Origin: Symsagittifera roscoffensis
Lineage: Eukaryota; Xenacoelomorpha; Acoela; Convolutidae
Length of the DNA stretch: 64,000 nucleotides
Direction: 5' to 3'
Assembly (NCBI RefSeq): GCF_963678635.1
Contig: NW_026970746.1
Location: 1 to 64,000 of the forward strand
Positions 1 through 8,005 of this stretch are shown piece after piece. A program made the position numbers and the translations under genes. Under the pieces are notes generated by a model. The model was not told the origin of the DNA and did no database searches. It saw only the letters and a list, made by a program, of their open reading frames with translations. Positions within the stretch are counted from its first letter, which is position 1. Each line of letters opens with the position of its first letter.

Positions 1-21
1 GTCTCACCGCTTAAGTAAGTC

Positions 22-285
22 AGTAGTATGCATATAGTGCGTTAGGATCGGGGGGGGGGGGGGTTGTCATACATGGATGACCATTAGGTATAAATCATAA
101 TGGTCACCATGTATTAAATGATCAGCAATGGTCACCATGTAATAATCCTAATTGTCACCATGTATAATTTTATACCTAATGGTCACTATGTAATAATCCT
201 AATTGTCACCATGTATAGTTTTATACCTAATAGTCCTCATGTAAAACTTCGGTATATTATTGAGTATTCCCACTGAACGTTGTGG
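22..285 (+). repeat. Left terminal inverted repeat of Polinton 1
   Basis: About 264 bp that match the reverse complement of 18611-18821 almost base for base. It contains a 13-base G tract near 51-63, then a tandem series of related units built on 'GGTCACCATGTA' and 'CCTAATTGTCACC'. This left copy has one more unit (about 53 bp) than the right copy, as expected from slippage or unequal exchange in a repeat array. Confidence 0.93.
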
Positions 286-1179
286 AAACGGGAATGGAAT
301 TAGGTTTTGGTCGGTGCATGTTTTCCCTTCTAAAGTTTGGGGTATTGATTTGTTTACATGTAAAATGGCGTTATATACCTATTATATGCGACCAAACTAT
401 ATGGTATATAGGAAAGCACAAGATTTTGGCAGCGTAGCTTAACTGTTGCCTGCGGTGACCGATTTCCTTCAAAAATGCATGTTTTATTGCTGAATCTCGA
501 AGAAAGGAAAACTCGTCAAGTGCGGCGGCCGCCACCTCTATTTAGGCAAAAATCAATTTGACCAAAATAAGAATGAAAAATTACTTTAAGCCAAATGAAG
601 CTAAAAAATAAGGAAAAATTACGAAACACTGAAAACTCTAAAATAATGAAATTGGCTTGAAAATTTCGACATTTCCATTTTCCGTGTCTACAGGAGACTG
701 AAAAATAAACGTCTGAAATCTATGACAAAAGCTTTGGTTTTATAGAAAGATTGAAAGAGCTAAAAGGTTGAAGTGGCTAAAGATCTTGAAAAACGAGAAC
801 ACTGATGAAAGCCAAAAGTGCCCATTAATTTTGCTGCAATCTTTTCTAAGACTTGTACCTAACTTGTTACTATAAAATTGAAGTGGAACAAAATTTCTTG
901 GGGTCCGAGTAGAGGAAAACGCATGGCGCTCGACTCTCAGCCGAAAGGCGGCGTTTCGAAACCCGTCCGGAAATTGTACTGAAAGGAGGCAACAGTTGCT
1001 GGTATGGTGATATCCCCCCATAGATCGATTTCGCACTTTTTTTCTCACTTTGATAAAAAGCTTAACTTCTCGAATTACTGCTATTCAGTTAACAATTGGG
1101 TAAAATTTCAATTACTAAAAGAATGAATTGTTCAAAATTGAATTGTAAAATGTATATATCAACAATATTAAATGGTTAG
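286..1179. other. Non-coding stretch between left TIR and protease gene
   Basis: About 0.9 kb of AT-rich sequence without a convincing gene. A minus-strand open frame at 740-1048 has no recognisable motif and a composition unlike the flanking element genes. A short GC-rich patch with GCGGCCGC lies near 522-530. No promoter or polyadenylation signal was assigned. Confidence 0.5.
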
Positions 1180-1626
1180 TTAATGGGTAAGCATGTGAGT
1201 TAGGAAACGTTTCAAAACATGATCACTTATGTAAACAAAATCAGAAGCATCACCATTAAAGTTTTTATCAAAAATCAAATGTGCAATATAAATACAAAAA
1301 GAACCGCACATGGTAGAGTTTGAGTCTTGCATGGGAAAGTTTGTCATCAATTCAGTCACTTGATGAAAATTCTCGTTCAATCGTTTATACAGATTGGTGT
1401 ACTGCCAGAGAGGAAGACCGAGAGGATCAGCGAAGTATAAAACATTTCTTCTGTTGCATATCACAATCCAATGTGTCCCCGGAGAATCTGATTTTGAAGT
1501 GTTCACAATCATAAAGATGTTGTTTGGGATGTGAGGTGGAAAATTGTCGGCTGCAAATACTCCAAAAAACTTATATTTCAGATGTTTACAATTCTGAATG
1601 AGGTCCTGCAACTGGATTTTATCCAT
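1180..1626 (-). CDS. Polinton cysteine protease (adenain-like PRO)
   Basis: Maturation protease of the adenovirus/Polinton type (Ulp1-like fold), thought to process capsid proteins. The open frame runs up to 1710, but its first codon there is not ATG and the extra part overlaps the capsid gene. The ATG at 1624-1626, two bases after the capsid stop codon, is the better start (MDKIQLQDL). The catalytic pattern is visible: His in GTHW, Asp in FADPLG, Gln in MQDSN and Cys in TMCGSF, in the H-D-Q-C order and at the spacing of the family. It is the last gene of the minus-strand block, next to the capsid genes. It looks whole. Confidence 0.9.
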   Translation of the reverse strand: MDKIQLQDLIQNCKHLKYKFFGVFAADNFPPHIPNNIFMIVNTSKSDSPGTHWIVICNRRNVLYFADPLGLPLWQYTNLYKRLNENFHQVTELMTNFPMQDSNSTMCGSFCIYIAHLIFDKNFNGDASDFVYISDHVLKRFLTHMLTH

Positions 1627-1628
1627 TT

Positions 1629-2930
1629 TCAGACAGTCGAAATGGGAAGGACGTTCTTTGTAACTTTGCGGTCGGAGGTAATAAATACATTGGATGAGCG
1701 TATACCCCAAACAAAAATTTCCAGGTTTGCTGTCAAAGCGTTTGAGAATTGAAGATCGAGTGAAACAGAGCAGTTAGTAATTTCTGGATGCAAGAAGTCA
1801 TGAGCTGCCTGCTGTGTGCTAGTGAGATCAAAACACATAATAAAGTGCTGTTGGTAGTTATCCAGAGTGATTCCCAGCCCGCAGTGCAACAAACCCAGCG
1901 CTGATAGCGTGTTGAAGAAGAGACGTTTATGATCTTGTGTACTGATTGGTGTACTTGCTATTGGTAAACCATTTCGTCTCAAAGTAATTTGCTCCAATCC
2001 AAATTTTTGATAATGAAAAGGATTCGTTCGGTTTGTTCCTAGAAATGCATTATTTGTGTTCAATGCTATGATAATTTGTCTCACCGGTTCACGAGCAAAA
2101 ATATCTTCCTGTTGCCAGCTGCGCTGACCAGATGTTGCAAGAAATGTTTTTGTAATTTCTTCTTGATATGGGTAGTTCGCAGGAGTTTTGAGCAAAGTTG
2201 ATTCAATGGCAGAGAGCACATGGTCAGTCACAGTCATTTTTCTAACATATAGGTTCGCTTCGAGTATTTGCAGCTTGTAATGCTTGGCAGCATCTTCCGA
2301 TATAATGAGAAAGTCTTCATGAGAACGTCTGTAGGAAAGTCTGAGGGTAACACCGCTCAACAAATGCTTGTCACTTGTGAAAAAATCGACTCCAGCGGGT
2401 CCATAGAACCAAATTTCCCTCGATTCACGGACCAGTTCTCGTTGAGATGTGAAATCAGCTGCATCTATTGCAGCGGGATTGTTTTCAAAACGATATCCCT
2501 GACACTTAAGCCATGAGTCCTTGGCTCCTTTGCTGTTAGAAAATTCTGTTCCAATAAAGCTTTTATGCGCAAAATTACTATTGGCATTTGAGATTTTGAG
2601 TCCATTAGCAGAGAGGGTACAGTCAGAGAAAAGGGAATACAGGGAGTTGTTTACGAGGAACGGTGAATCAGACACAGTAGGATCAGTGTTGTCGTATCGC
2701 AGATCAGCTCCATTTGATTGCGTTACTTTGCATCGTATTTCCAAATAAATTTTTTGCAGGTCAACGGTCACCGGTGATTTCAAATTCAAGCATTGGTCCA
2801 TTAGGTGAATAGACAGGTCCAATTTTTTGATCAAAAGCGTTTTCAAAAGTAATCAAAAGAGGTTGTTTTTCAAACAAATCCAGAGAGCTATGGATAGCTT
2901 CATTGGGTAACAAATTAGCGATCATTTTTT
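1629..2930 (-). pseudogene. Polinton major capsid protein (double jelly-roll, 'PY')
   Basis: A long minus-strand frame (405 codons from 1629 to 2846) with the features of the Polinton major capsid protein. It is rich in beta-strand-like segments and has the family-typical stretches 'YDNTDPTVSDSPFLVNNSL', 'SQREL..ESREIWFYG', 'SWQQEDIF' and, near the C-terminus, 'QAAHDFLHPEITNCSVSL'. The same stretches occur in the Polinton 2 copy at 26760-28000 and 28560-29800. This protein would form the hexameric capsomers of a virion. It sits between the basic protein gene and the protease, whose start follows two bases after this gene's stop. The gene looks broken (about one break). Confidence 0.85.
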
Positions 2931-3109
2931 ATGTTTGAGAAAAAATCTGCTCGACTTCTCACTGGTCTGGTTTTTCTTCGAATGGTTGTTTTTCTTTTTC
3001 GAGCTCCTACTGACCTTCTTCTTCGTAATCCATTCATTGGTGTCTTTCGACGACGTCGTCTACCACCACCGAGTTCTTTTCTTGCAGTTATTGTGACAGT
3101 GTTTTTCAA
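2915..3109 (-). CDS. Small Arg/Lys-rich core-like protein
   Basis: A 64-residue protein with about 40% basic residues, mostly clustered arginines (RRRRR near residue 18, RRRR near 29, RKRK near 37). There is no zinc or enzyme motif. Size, charge and place in the capsid cluster recall adenovirus core peptides (protein VII / mu type) that condense DNA, but this is inference from composition alone. Polinton 2 keeps a comparable basic stretch at about 26570-26730, between the Gly/Ala-rich protein and the capsid protein. The 3' end overlaps the start of the capsid gene region by a few bases. Confidence 0.6.
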   Translation of the reverse strand: MKNTVTITARKELGGGRRRRRKTPMNGLRRRRSVGARKRKTTIRRKTRPVRSRADFFSNIKNDR

Positions 3110-3112
3110 TGC

Positions 3113-3337
3113 TTATTTAGGAGACTTCTTTTTCATAGCGACATCAATTAGTTCTGACGCTGCACTCATCAAAAGTTCTCTGCCCAGTTTTTTCGCAGCC
3201 GGTAGAATAACCCGTCGTGCAAACGGTATAGCAACACGACCAATACCAGCAGCCAAAGCGCCAAATCCACTGCCGCGTTGTCGGTAGTGTCCAGAGAAAT
3301 GAGGAAGTGAAGCTTGCTTTGCATAATATTGTTCCAT
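3113..3337 (-). CDS. Small Gly/Ala-rich amphipathic capsid-cluster protein
   Basis: A 74-residue protein that starts MEQYYAKQA, continues with a glycine/alanine-rich segment (GSGFGALAAGIGRVAIPFARR) and ends in a predicted helix and a lysine-rich tail. The 'SGFGALAxGIGRVAxPFA' signature recurs in Polinton 2 (about 26420-26480 and 28215-28275), always between the penton-like and basic/capsid genes. The amphipathic, glycine-rich helix resembles membrane-active or cement proteins of adenovirus-like capsids (protein VI/pX type), but I cannot prove that assignment. Only a few bases separate it from the basic protein gene, consistent with one transcription unit. Confidence 0.65.
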   Translation of the reverse strand: MEQYYAKQASLPHFSGHYRQRGSGFGALAAGIGRVAIPFARRVILPAAKKLGRELLMSAASELIDVAMKKKSPK

Positions 3338-3343
3338 TGGTTT

Positions 3344-4240
3344 TCAATCAAAGCGCTTGAATTTTAGAGTCAACACAACTTTACCAGTTCCTGCAAAGGG
3401 CACTAGTCTTCCAGTTTCTGTGCGCAACTGTACCGATATTGATTGTACAGATGAAGTGAATAATTTTTTGTAGTCTAAATTAGTGAAGTTTTTTCGATGA
3501 TTAGGTTCAATGCTGCAGGCACTACCGTTTTTGATGCGTCTATTTGAATCAATGACGCGTAACAATGGGGCCTTTGCATCACCAACAGTTTGGTATTGAA
3601 TAATGTCAATATAGACAAAAATTAGACTTGTCCCACTTGATAAGTCATATGGGAAATGAGATTCGTACAGTTCGTTTCCCTCATAAGATGCATCGAAGGA
3701 GGGTATCATTTTGTAACCAATGTGATATTCACCGTTCTCATCAAGTTTTGCATTGTAGCCTAACAGACTGGGTATTTGGGGACTTGGGAATGAGATTCCT
3801 TCATTTGCGTTCATCCAAATGCTCATGCTATTCGTGATTTCTTGAGGACTCGCATCAAAATGAATTTTTTCTTTGAGTTTTGTTTTTATCTCATTAATCA
3901 ATTGTTCTATAAAAGTGTACTCTCCTGATTTGATAAAAACTTTTTCGCCCTAGTAGGGTCTGGAAATTGTATTCCGATTGCTAGCGTTGGATTTACTGGC
4001 TACTACTTCGGATGCTCTGAAGTACGTAAATTCCTCATCAGTAACATTGTTTAATTTTGTGGGGAAAATTATTTCTGAGAGAGCAACTCTCCAATCTCCG
4101 TCTAAAGCTATTTCTTCTTTACAAAAATTTCTAAAACTGGCCAAAGTGTTGTCTGGGAAATAATCCATTGATGCTGTTGAAATCAAATGTGCAGTAAACT
4201 CATCACTGCCCATTTTCGTTATAATCAGCTTTGTTTCCAA
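3344..4240 (-). pseudogene. Penton-like minor capsid protein (Polinton 'PX')
   Basis: The N-terminal part shows the family signature: STASMDYFPDNTLASF followed by LDGDWRVALSEIIFP. The C-terminal part ends with ETGRLVPFAGTGKVVLTLKF, again typical of the Polinton minor capsid protein, a single jelly-roll penton homologue that would close the five-fold vertices. It lies between integrase and the Gly/Ala-rich protein, and its 5' end overlaps the integrase 3' end by about 38 bases. Polinton 2 has the N-terminal type region at 25991-26377. The gene looks broken (about one break). Confidence 0.85.
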
Positions 4241-5435
4241 TTAAACTAAGTTCTTTTTCATAAAATTTTCCGCTGATTTCTTCCTTTTCCGCATCAATGA
4301 GACTGTATGTTGGAGGGTTTACAGTAGGAATGGCAACTATTTCAAAAACTTCGTCTGTAAAAATCTGCTTGTAACCTTTTCTAAAAGGCAAGTCAGTCTT
4401 CGCTATTCGCACATAGTCACCAACATAAAATTTTGGTTTCTGTACCAACTTCGATGAACTGTTTGCAATTAATGAAACTAAAGCAGGTACATGTTTTCTT
4501 GTGACCTTGTTTGGAGCCAATTTTGTTACTCTATTAACGCGTGAGTTAATCGTTTGAACAAAACTTTGTAATTTTTCAATATAACTGTAAGTCCATTCAA
4601 ACTCCAAGTATTTGTAGATAATACTTTTCAGCGATCGAATGTTTCTTTCGGCAAACGCTGATTTTTTTTCACTGTGAGTATTGTATTTGATGATTTCTCG
4701 TTTAGTACATAACTTTTCGAACTCTCCTTTAAACTCGGTGCCTTTATCAACCCAAACTTTTTTTGGTTGTTTTGTTTTGATCATTTTTTTGAAAGCTTCG
4801 GTTGTTTCCTTAGCATATTTGGTCTTCAGGGGTTCCACTCGTAAGTAGCGAGAGAGAAAATCGACAGCAACTAACAAATATCGTACCCCTCGGTTATATT
4901 TAGCCAATTTATCAACATAAGCCAAGTCAAGAGACCAAATTTCGTTGATATCGTTAACAATCACTTTTAGCCGAGGGTATGTTTTACGAAACAATCCATA
5001 CTTTGTATGTGATGATTGAGATCTCAGAAATTTTTTAACTTTTTTTGGTGAGAGTTGACTAGCATTTGTTAAATTTTTAACGCTACCAAATGCAGCTGGA
5101 CCTTTCGTGTAGAGTAATTTGAGTTTCTTTTCTTCACTGATAGTAGGATTTCCATTCTTTTGTTGACGTCGTCGCAAACGATTCTTTACTGCTTTCATAG
5201 TTTTTATCATCGTCGTCATCGTCGTCGTTGGTGATGGGGAAAAATTCTTTTTTCTGGGTTTTTCTTTTGTCGGATTGCTTGGTTTTGGGTTTGAGAGTTG
5301 TCGATCGAGTCTTCGAAGAGGAGGGTTTAGATCTCTTCGAGTACTCAGTTGTCGGGTTGTCGTCGGAGACGAAGGAGGAAGAAGTTGAGGGCTTAGGTGC
5401 TTCGCTCTTAAGCGAGCGGAGAATCTGTTTGGCAT
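4203..5435 (-). CDS. Polinton integrase (retroviral-type DDE, INT)
   Basis: A 410-residue protein with ATG at 5433-5435. Residues 1-100 are a basic, Ser/Thr/Pro-rich leader, much of it overlapping the upstream gene. Residues 100-165 hold the family linker. The RNase H-fold core has catalytic Asp170 (WSLDLAYVD), Asp230 (VWVDKGTEF) and Glu263 (FAERNIRSLK). A C-terminal SH3-like DNA-binding part follows around 335-400 (YVGDYVRIAK, FTDEVFEI, NPPTYSLID). It would cut and join the ends of the linear element DNA to host chromosomes. The start MPNRFSARLR is mirrored by MPRSRFSQRLR in Polinton 2 at 24857, which supports it. It looks whole. Confidence 0.93.
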   Translation of the reverse strand: MPNRFSARLRAKHLSPQLLPPSSPTTTRQLSTRRDLNPPLRRLDRQLSNPKPSNPTKEKPRKKNFSPSPTTTMTTMIKTMKAVKNRLRRRQQKNGNPTISEEKKLKLLYTKGPAAFGSVKNLTNASQLSPKKVKKFLRSQSSHTKYGLFRKTYPRLKVIVNDINEIWSLDLAYVDKLAKYNRGVRYLLVAVDFLSRYLRVEPLKTKYAKETTEAFKKMIKTKQPKKVWVDKGTEFKGEFEKLCTKREIIKYNTHSEKKSAFAERNIRSLKSIIYKYLEFEWTYSYIEKLQSFVQTINSRVNRVTKLAPNKVTRKHVPALVSLIANSSSKLVQKPKFYVGDYVRIAKTDLPFRKGYKQIFTDEVFEIVAIPTVNPPTYSLIDAEKEEISGKFYEKELSLIGNKADYNENGQ

Positions 5436-6078
5436 AAGTGTTGGACACTAAGCTAGGATCAAGATTCAGTTCTTTCAAAATTTGTGGATAAAAAACACCC
5501 TCAAGTTTTTTTGTGTTTTGCTGTGTATCGTACAAAAAAGATTCAATTTTAACGAGTGTTGGTTTTCCTTGAATTAAAACATATCCGTCAACGTCTAAAG
5601 TCAAGGATTCAACTTTGAACAACTGCTTTAGCACGATGTTTGCCCTTTCCAATTTATTAGCTTCCAATAGCTCTTGAATGGATTCCATAACCTTTCGAAA
5701 CACTTCAGCGGTTTTTCCATTACTTTTTTCATCATTTTTTTCTGTTCTCTTTGAGCTTGTCTGCTGCAGTGAATTGTATGATTCAAAATTTTTTTCTGCT
5801 TCATCATCACCATCACTAGTGAAATTAGTAAGTGCAGATAAATTTCTTTTTCGAAGATTTGGTACTACATTATTAGGGGTTAAAGGAATAGGAGATGTTG
5901 GGTTTAATGATGGTGAAGAGTCACGGCTGATATTTCGTTCTCGAAATCGTTGTATGTAATTGAGTTGAGATGATTTGTCGTTAATTAACGGATTATGAAG
6001 GATTTGAGATTGTGGTGCAGTTTTTTCATCTGGAGCATATGTTTTTCGAGGAATGAGGATGAATTCTTCAGCATACAT
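5134..6078 (-). CDS. Unassigned Polinton protein overlapping integrase
   Basis: A 314-residue protein with ATG at 6076-6078 and start MYAEEFILIPRKTY. It has a hydrophobic N-terminus and a motif near residue 28 (LHNPLINDKSSQLNYIQRFR) that I know as a common feature of animal Polinton proteins without a settled function. A low-complexity Ser/Asn-rich linker follows, then a folded part at about 120-215, then a Ser/Lys/Asp-rich tail. The last 302 bases overlap the integrase start in another frame. Polinton 2 has a related start at about 24315 (MTALAFDLIPKHIYF) and a related segment (LVMNKYAK) near 24840. Possibly a structural or DNA-associated protein; function not known to me. Confidence 0.7.
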   Translation of the reverse strand: MYAEEFILIPRKTYAPDEKTAPQSQILHNPLINDKSSQLNYIQRFRERNISRDSSPSLNPTSPIPLTPNNVVPNLRKRNLSALTNFTSDGDDEAEKNFESYNSLQQTSSKRTEKNDEKSNGKTAEVFRKVMESIQELLEANKLERANIVLKQLFKVESLTLDVDGYVLIQGKPTLVKIESFLYDTQQNTKKLEGVFYPQILKELNLDPSLVSNTYAKQILRSLKSEAPKPSTSSSFVSDDNPTTEYSKRSKPSSSKTRSTTLKPKTKQSDKRKTQKKEFFPITNDDDDDDDKNYESSKESFATTSTKEWKSYYQ

Positions 6079-6088
6079 GCCTGAGGTT

Positions 6089-6385
6089 CTAGTTTTTCAG
6101 GTAAATGTAACACGATTCTCCGATTGATTTAACCAGTGAAATATTAATTGCCAAAACTTTTCGTTTTTCTCGGATACTAAACTTAGGGTCAACAATTTTT
6201 CCAAATGGTATTTTCTTACTCTCGATGAAACTTTTGTTAGCTGGAACATGTCCCAGAAAAACATTCACAAAACAATCGCAAAGAAATCTAATAAAATTTG
6301 AATCAGCTCCTGTCAAAATTGATCTACAATGGCGACTATTGAGCATTTGCTTCAATATACATAATTCTTTCTCTTTCATTTTCAA
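6089..6385 (-). CDS. Small conserved Polinton protein (SRHCRSIL family)
   Basis: About 98 residues: a basic start, then 'LNSRHCRSILTGADSNFIRFL', 'CDCFVNVFLGHVPANK' and 'SIREKRKVLA'. The pattern (helix, 'R..IL..A...LI..I.E...N.L.G.VP', then a basic stretch) belongs to a short protein I recognise as widespread in Polintons and related DNA viruses, without an assigned activity. The Polinton 2 counterpart at about 24001-24251 has 'VVCECLLIRVNGNVP' in the same place. It overlaps the 3' end of the ATPase gene by about 50 bases and sits upstream of the unassigned protein, in the same order in both elements. Confidence 0.7.
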   Translation of the reverse strand: MKMKEKELCILKQMLNSRHCRSILTGADSNFIRFLCDCFVNVFLGHVPANKSFIESKKIPFGKIVDPKFSIREKRKVLAINISLVKSIGESCYIYLKN

Positions 6386-7028
6386 GAGATGTGATAACTG
6401 CTTTTGAGGATGGTAAATAGAAAATGGTTGGTGATGGTGGAACTATGTTTGACGAATAACGAAGACTTTCTGAAGTTTTGGGATCCAAGTCTATCAACAG
6501 ATGACCGAAATCTTCTTTCGTTGCCAACTGATACGCATGACGGAGGAATTTTGCATTATTCAACTGTCTGCCTAAATAATCAATTTGTTGAATGTCTCGA
6601 GGTGATTTGAACAAAATTAAGTGAGTTGTATTCAAATCTATTGTACGTGATTGCTTACTTTGCTGAAATAAATTGTGCTTGACATAAATAACATGAACAT
6701 TTTTATGTCGGCCTGCTGTAGCTAATTTAACAAAATCTTTTTCATTAAAAATTTCTTCACAGGTATCATCAAAGACAATCATACAATCCCGTAAGTTATG
6801 AACAATTTCAAAGCTGGACAATTTTATAAATTCAATATCAAATTTGTTGTGAGAAACAAAGGAACGGTATTTGGGTTGATCGTGAAGATAAAAATAAAAT
6901 ATCTTGTTATATGATGGATAGAATGTACCTTTGAGAAATATTTGAAAAATTAAATCAGTTTTGCCAGATCCCGAGGGACCTGAAACGGACATAAACAGAC
7001 AATCTTTTGTTGAAATGATCTTATTCAT
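6336..7028 (-). CDS. Genome-packaging ATPase (A32/FtsK-HerA type)
   Basis: The open frame reaches 7088, but ATG at 7026-7028 (MNKIISTKDCLF) is the likely start: it follows the stop of the upstream membrane-protein gene by two bases, and Polinton 2 has MNKVIDTSTILF at the same place. Walker A is GPSGSGKT, about 17 residues from this start. Walker B is MIVFDDTCEE. A further conserved stretch is TAGRHKNVHVIYVKHNLFQQ. These are the marks of the ATPase that drives DNA into capsids of Polintons, adenovirus-like and NCLDV particles. It overlaps the small protein gene at its 3' end. It looks whole. Confidence 0.92.
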   Translation of the reverse strand: MNKIISTKDCLFMSVSGPSGSGKTDLIFQIFLKGTFYPSYNKIFYFYLHDQPKYRSFVSHNKFDIEFIKLSSFEIVHNLRDCMIVFDDTCEEIFNEKDFVKLATAGRHKNVHVIYVKHNLFQQSKQSRTIDLNTTHLILFKSPRDIQQIDYLGRQLNNAKFLRHAYQLATKEDFGHLLIDLDPKTSESLRYSSNIVPPSPTIFYLPSSKAVITSLENERERIMYIEANAQ

Positions 7029-7030
7029 TA

Positions 7031-7321
7031 TTATAACTTGGGATTGGGTAACATGTAACCAACTGTACTGGATAGTATTGAAAGCCAAATGGCAGTCTCG
7101 TCACAACTAAGATTGTAAAAAGACAATTTTGAAATAGATAAAGAGAGCAAAATGAAAATGAAACAGACTTGTGTGAAAAAGCCAACTTCTGCAGACGGAA
7201 GAGAAACAGAATTACAAAATTTCCAAGATCTGTTTTCGTGAGATAAAGACTGTTCGGCACCACCAATGTCTACAAAGTCGCAATCATTGTTCTCAACAGT
7301 GGTGGTTTCTTCAATTTCCAT
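7031..7321 (-). CDS. Two-segment membrane protein (LLSS..GY.LPNPKL family)
   Basis: With ATG at 7319-7321 (MEIEETTTVENND) the protein is about 96 residues. It has an acidic N-terminus (about 30 residues), a short linker with WKF, a strong hydrophobic segment (VCFIFILLSLSISKLSF), a short loop with Asn and Glu, and a second hydrophobic segment ending LSSTVGYMLPNPKL. That C-terminal signature is typical of a small membrane protein I know from animal Polintons; the role may be virion or membrane related, but is unproven. It lies directly upstream of the ATPase gene and overlaps the preceding gene by about 11 bases. Polinton 2 has a degraded counterpart at 23108-23380. Confidence 0.75.
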   Translation of the reverse strand: MEIEETTTVENNDCDFVDIGGAEQSLSHENRSWKFCNSVSLPSAEVGFFTQVCFIFILLSLSISKLSFYNLSCDETAIWLSILSSTVGYMLPNPKL

Positions 7322-7607
7322 GTTTACTGGAAGACTTTTTTTGCTTATTTGTATCAAGGTTGATAGTTACAACTGCATACCAATCGCCTTTTTTTCTCTC
7401 TGATCTATTGCCGTTTGGTTTGTATTTTATTACATATCTTGCTATGTTTTTGTCTGTCAGAAGTATCCGAACAATTTTTTCTACGTTTCCGGTACTGATT
7501 TCGTCTAATAACTCTTTTGGTAAATTCTCACCTGTTAAACTCACATTTTGTGTGTTTTCTTTTGGCAAAAATATTTTTTTGAAATTTTGAATTTTCAAAC
7601 ACGACAT
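7311..7607 (-). CDS. Small unassigned protein, paralogue 1 (LPKEL..NVEKIV)
   Basis: A 98-residue protein with ATG at 7605-7607 (MSCLKIQNF). The core 'LPKELLDEISTGNVEKIVRILL', then 'ARYVIKYKPN' and 'WYAVVTINL', matches the neighbouring protein at 7706-8005 (LPAELKELVKTDNVEKIHLV, AAHFVVQFKSN) and the single Polinton 2 protein at 22730-23002 (LPEEVQKLVKKNSVKKM, ANYVVEMYGN). The two genes here therefore look like tandem duplicates. The predicted fold is a helix pair and a few strands. Function unknown. Confidence 0.6.
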   Translation of the reverse strand: MSCLKIQNFKKIFLPKENTQNVSLTGENLPKELLDEISTGNVEKIVRILLTDKNIARYVIKYKPNGNRSERKKGDWYAVVTINLDTNKQKKSSSKHGN

Positions 7608-7705
7608 GTTAGCAACTAGTAATCACACAAGATCAAAAGAAAATGAAGACAATCAATAAATATATTTATTATGATTCACAAAACTTGGTATATGTATGTG
7701 ATTCG

Positions 7706-8005
7706 TCATTTCGGTTCAACAGGCAAATCAACTCCTCGTTCAATGAAGAAAAACTCATATTTTGTGAATTTGTCATGGTTACAATTAGATTTGAACTGTA
7801 CAACAAAATGAGCAGCAACTCTGATAGTGGCTTGAACTAAATGTATTTTCTCAACGTTATCAGTTTTGACTAATTCTTTCAGTTCAGCTGGAAGCTGATG
7901 GTCATGCAAATGGATTTGTCTTCTCTCTCCCAGCTGAGGTTGCAGCCCTTCCAGGTTGAGATTGAACAACGGAATTGACTGGCGAAATTCCTGGAGTCTG
8001 GACAT
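7706..8005 (-). CDS. Small unassigned protein, paralogue 2 (LPAEL..NVEKIH)
   Basis: About 99 residues from ATG at 8003-8005 (MSRLQEFRQ). The open frame continues upstream to 8026 but only from a non-ATG codon. It shares the LPxEL...NVEKI core and the following hydrophobic strand with the gene at 7311-7607. About 104 bases of its 5' end overlap the 3' end of the DCRG gene in another frame, and the same overlap is seen in Polinton 2. The C-terminus carries 'YEFFFIERGVDLP'; Polinton 2 ends 'QYEIFYCSEK'. Function unknown. Confidence 0.6.
   Translation of the reverse strand: MSRLQEFRQSIPLFNLNLEGLQPQLGERRQIHLHDHQLPAELKELVKTDNVEKIHLVQATIRVAAHFVVQFKSNCNHDKFTKYEFFFIERGVDLPVEPK

Noticed and set aside
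51-63. G-tract as telomere-like sequence
   Set aside because: It is a homopolymer inside the TIR and recurs as a C-tract in the right TIR; no telomere repeat unit.
260-442. 60-codon plus-strand frame starting in the left TIR
   Set aside because: It begins inside the inverted repeat from a non-ATG codon and has no counterpart at the right end.
740-1048. 102-codon minus-strand open frame near the left end of Polinton 1
   Set aside because: No motif, no counterpart in Polinton 2 and unusual composition; likely chance.
2931-3287. 118-codon plus-strand frame over the basic and Gly/Ala-rich genes
   Set aside because: Antisense shadow of two genes that are conserved in both elements.
4103-5437. 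Plus-strand frames opposite integrase and the unassigned protein
   Set aside because: Shadows; the minus-strand frames hold the conserved motifs.
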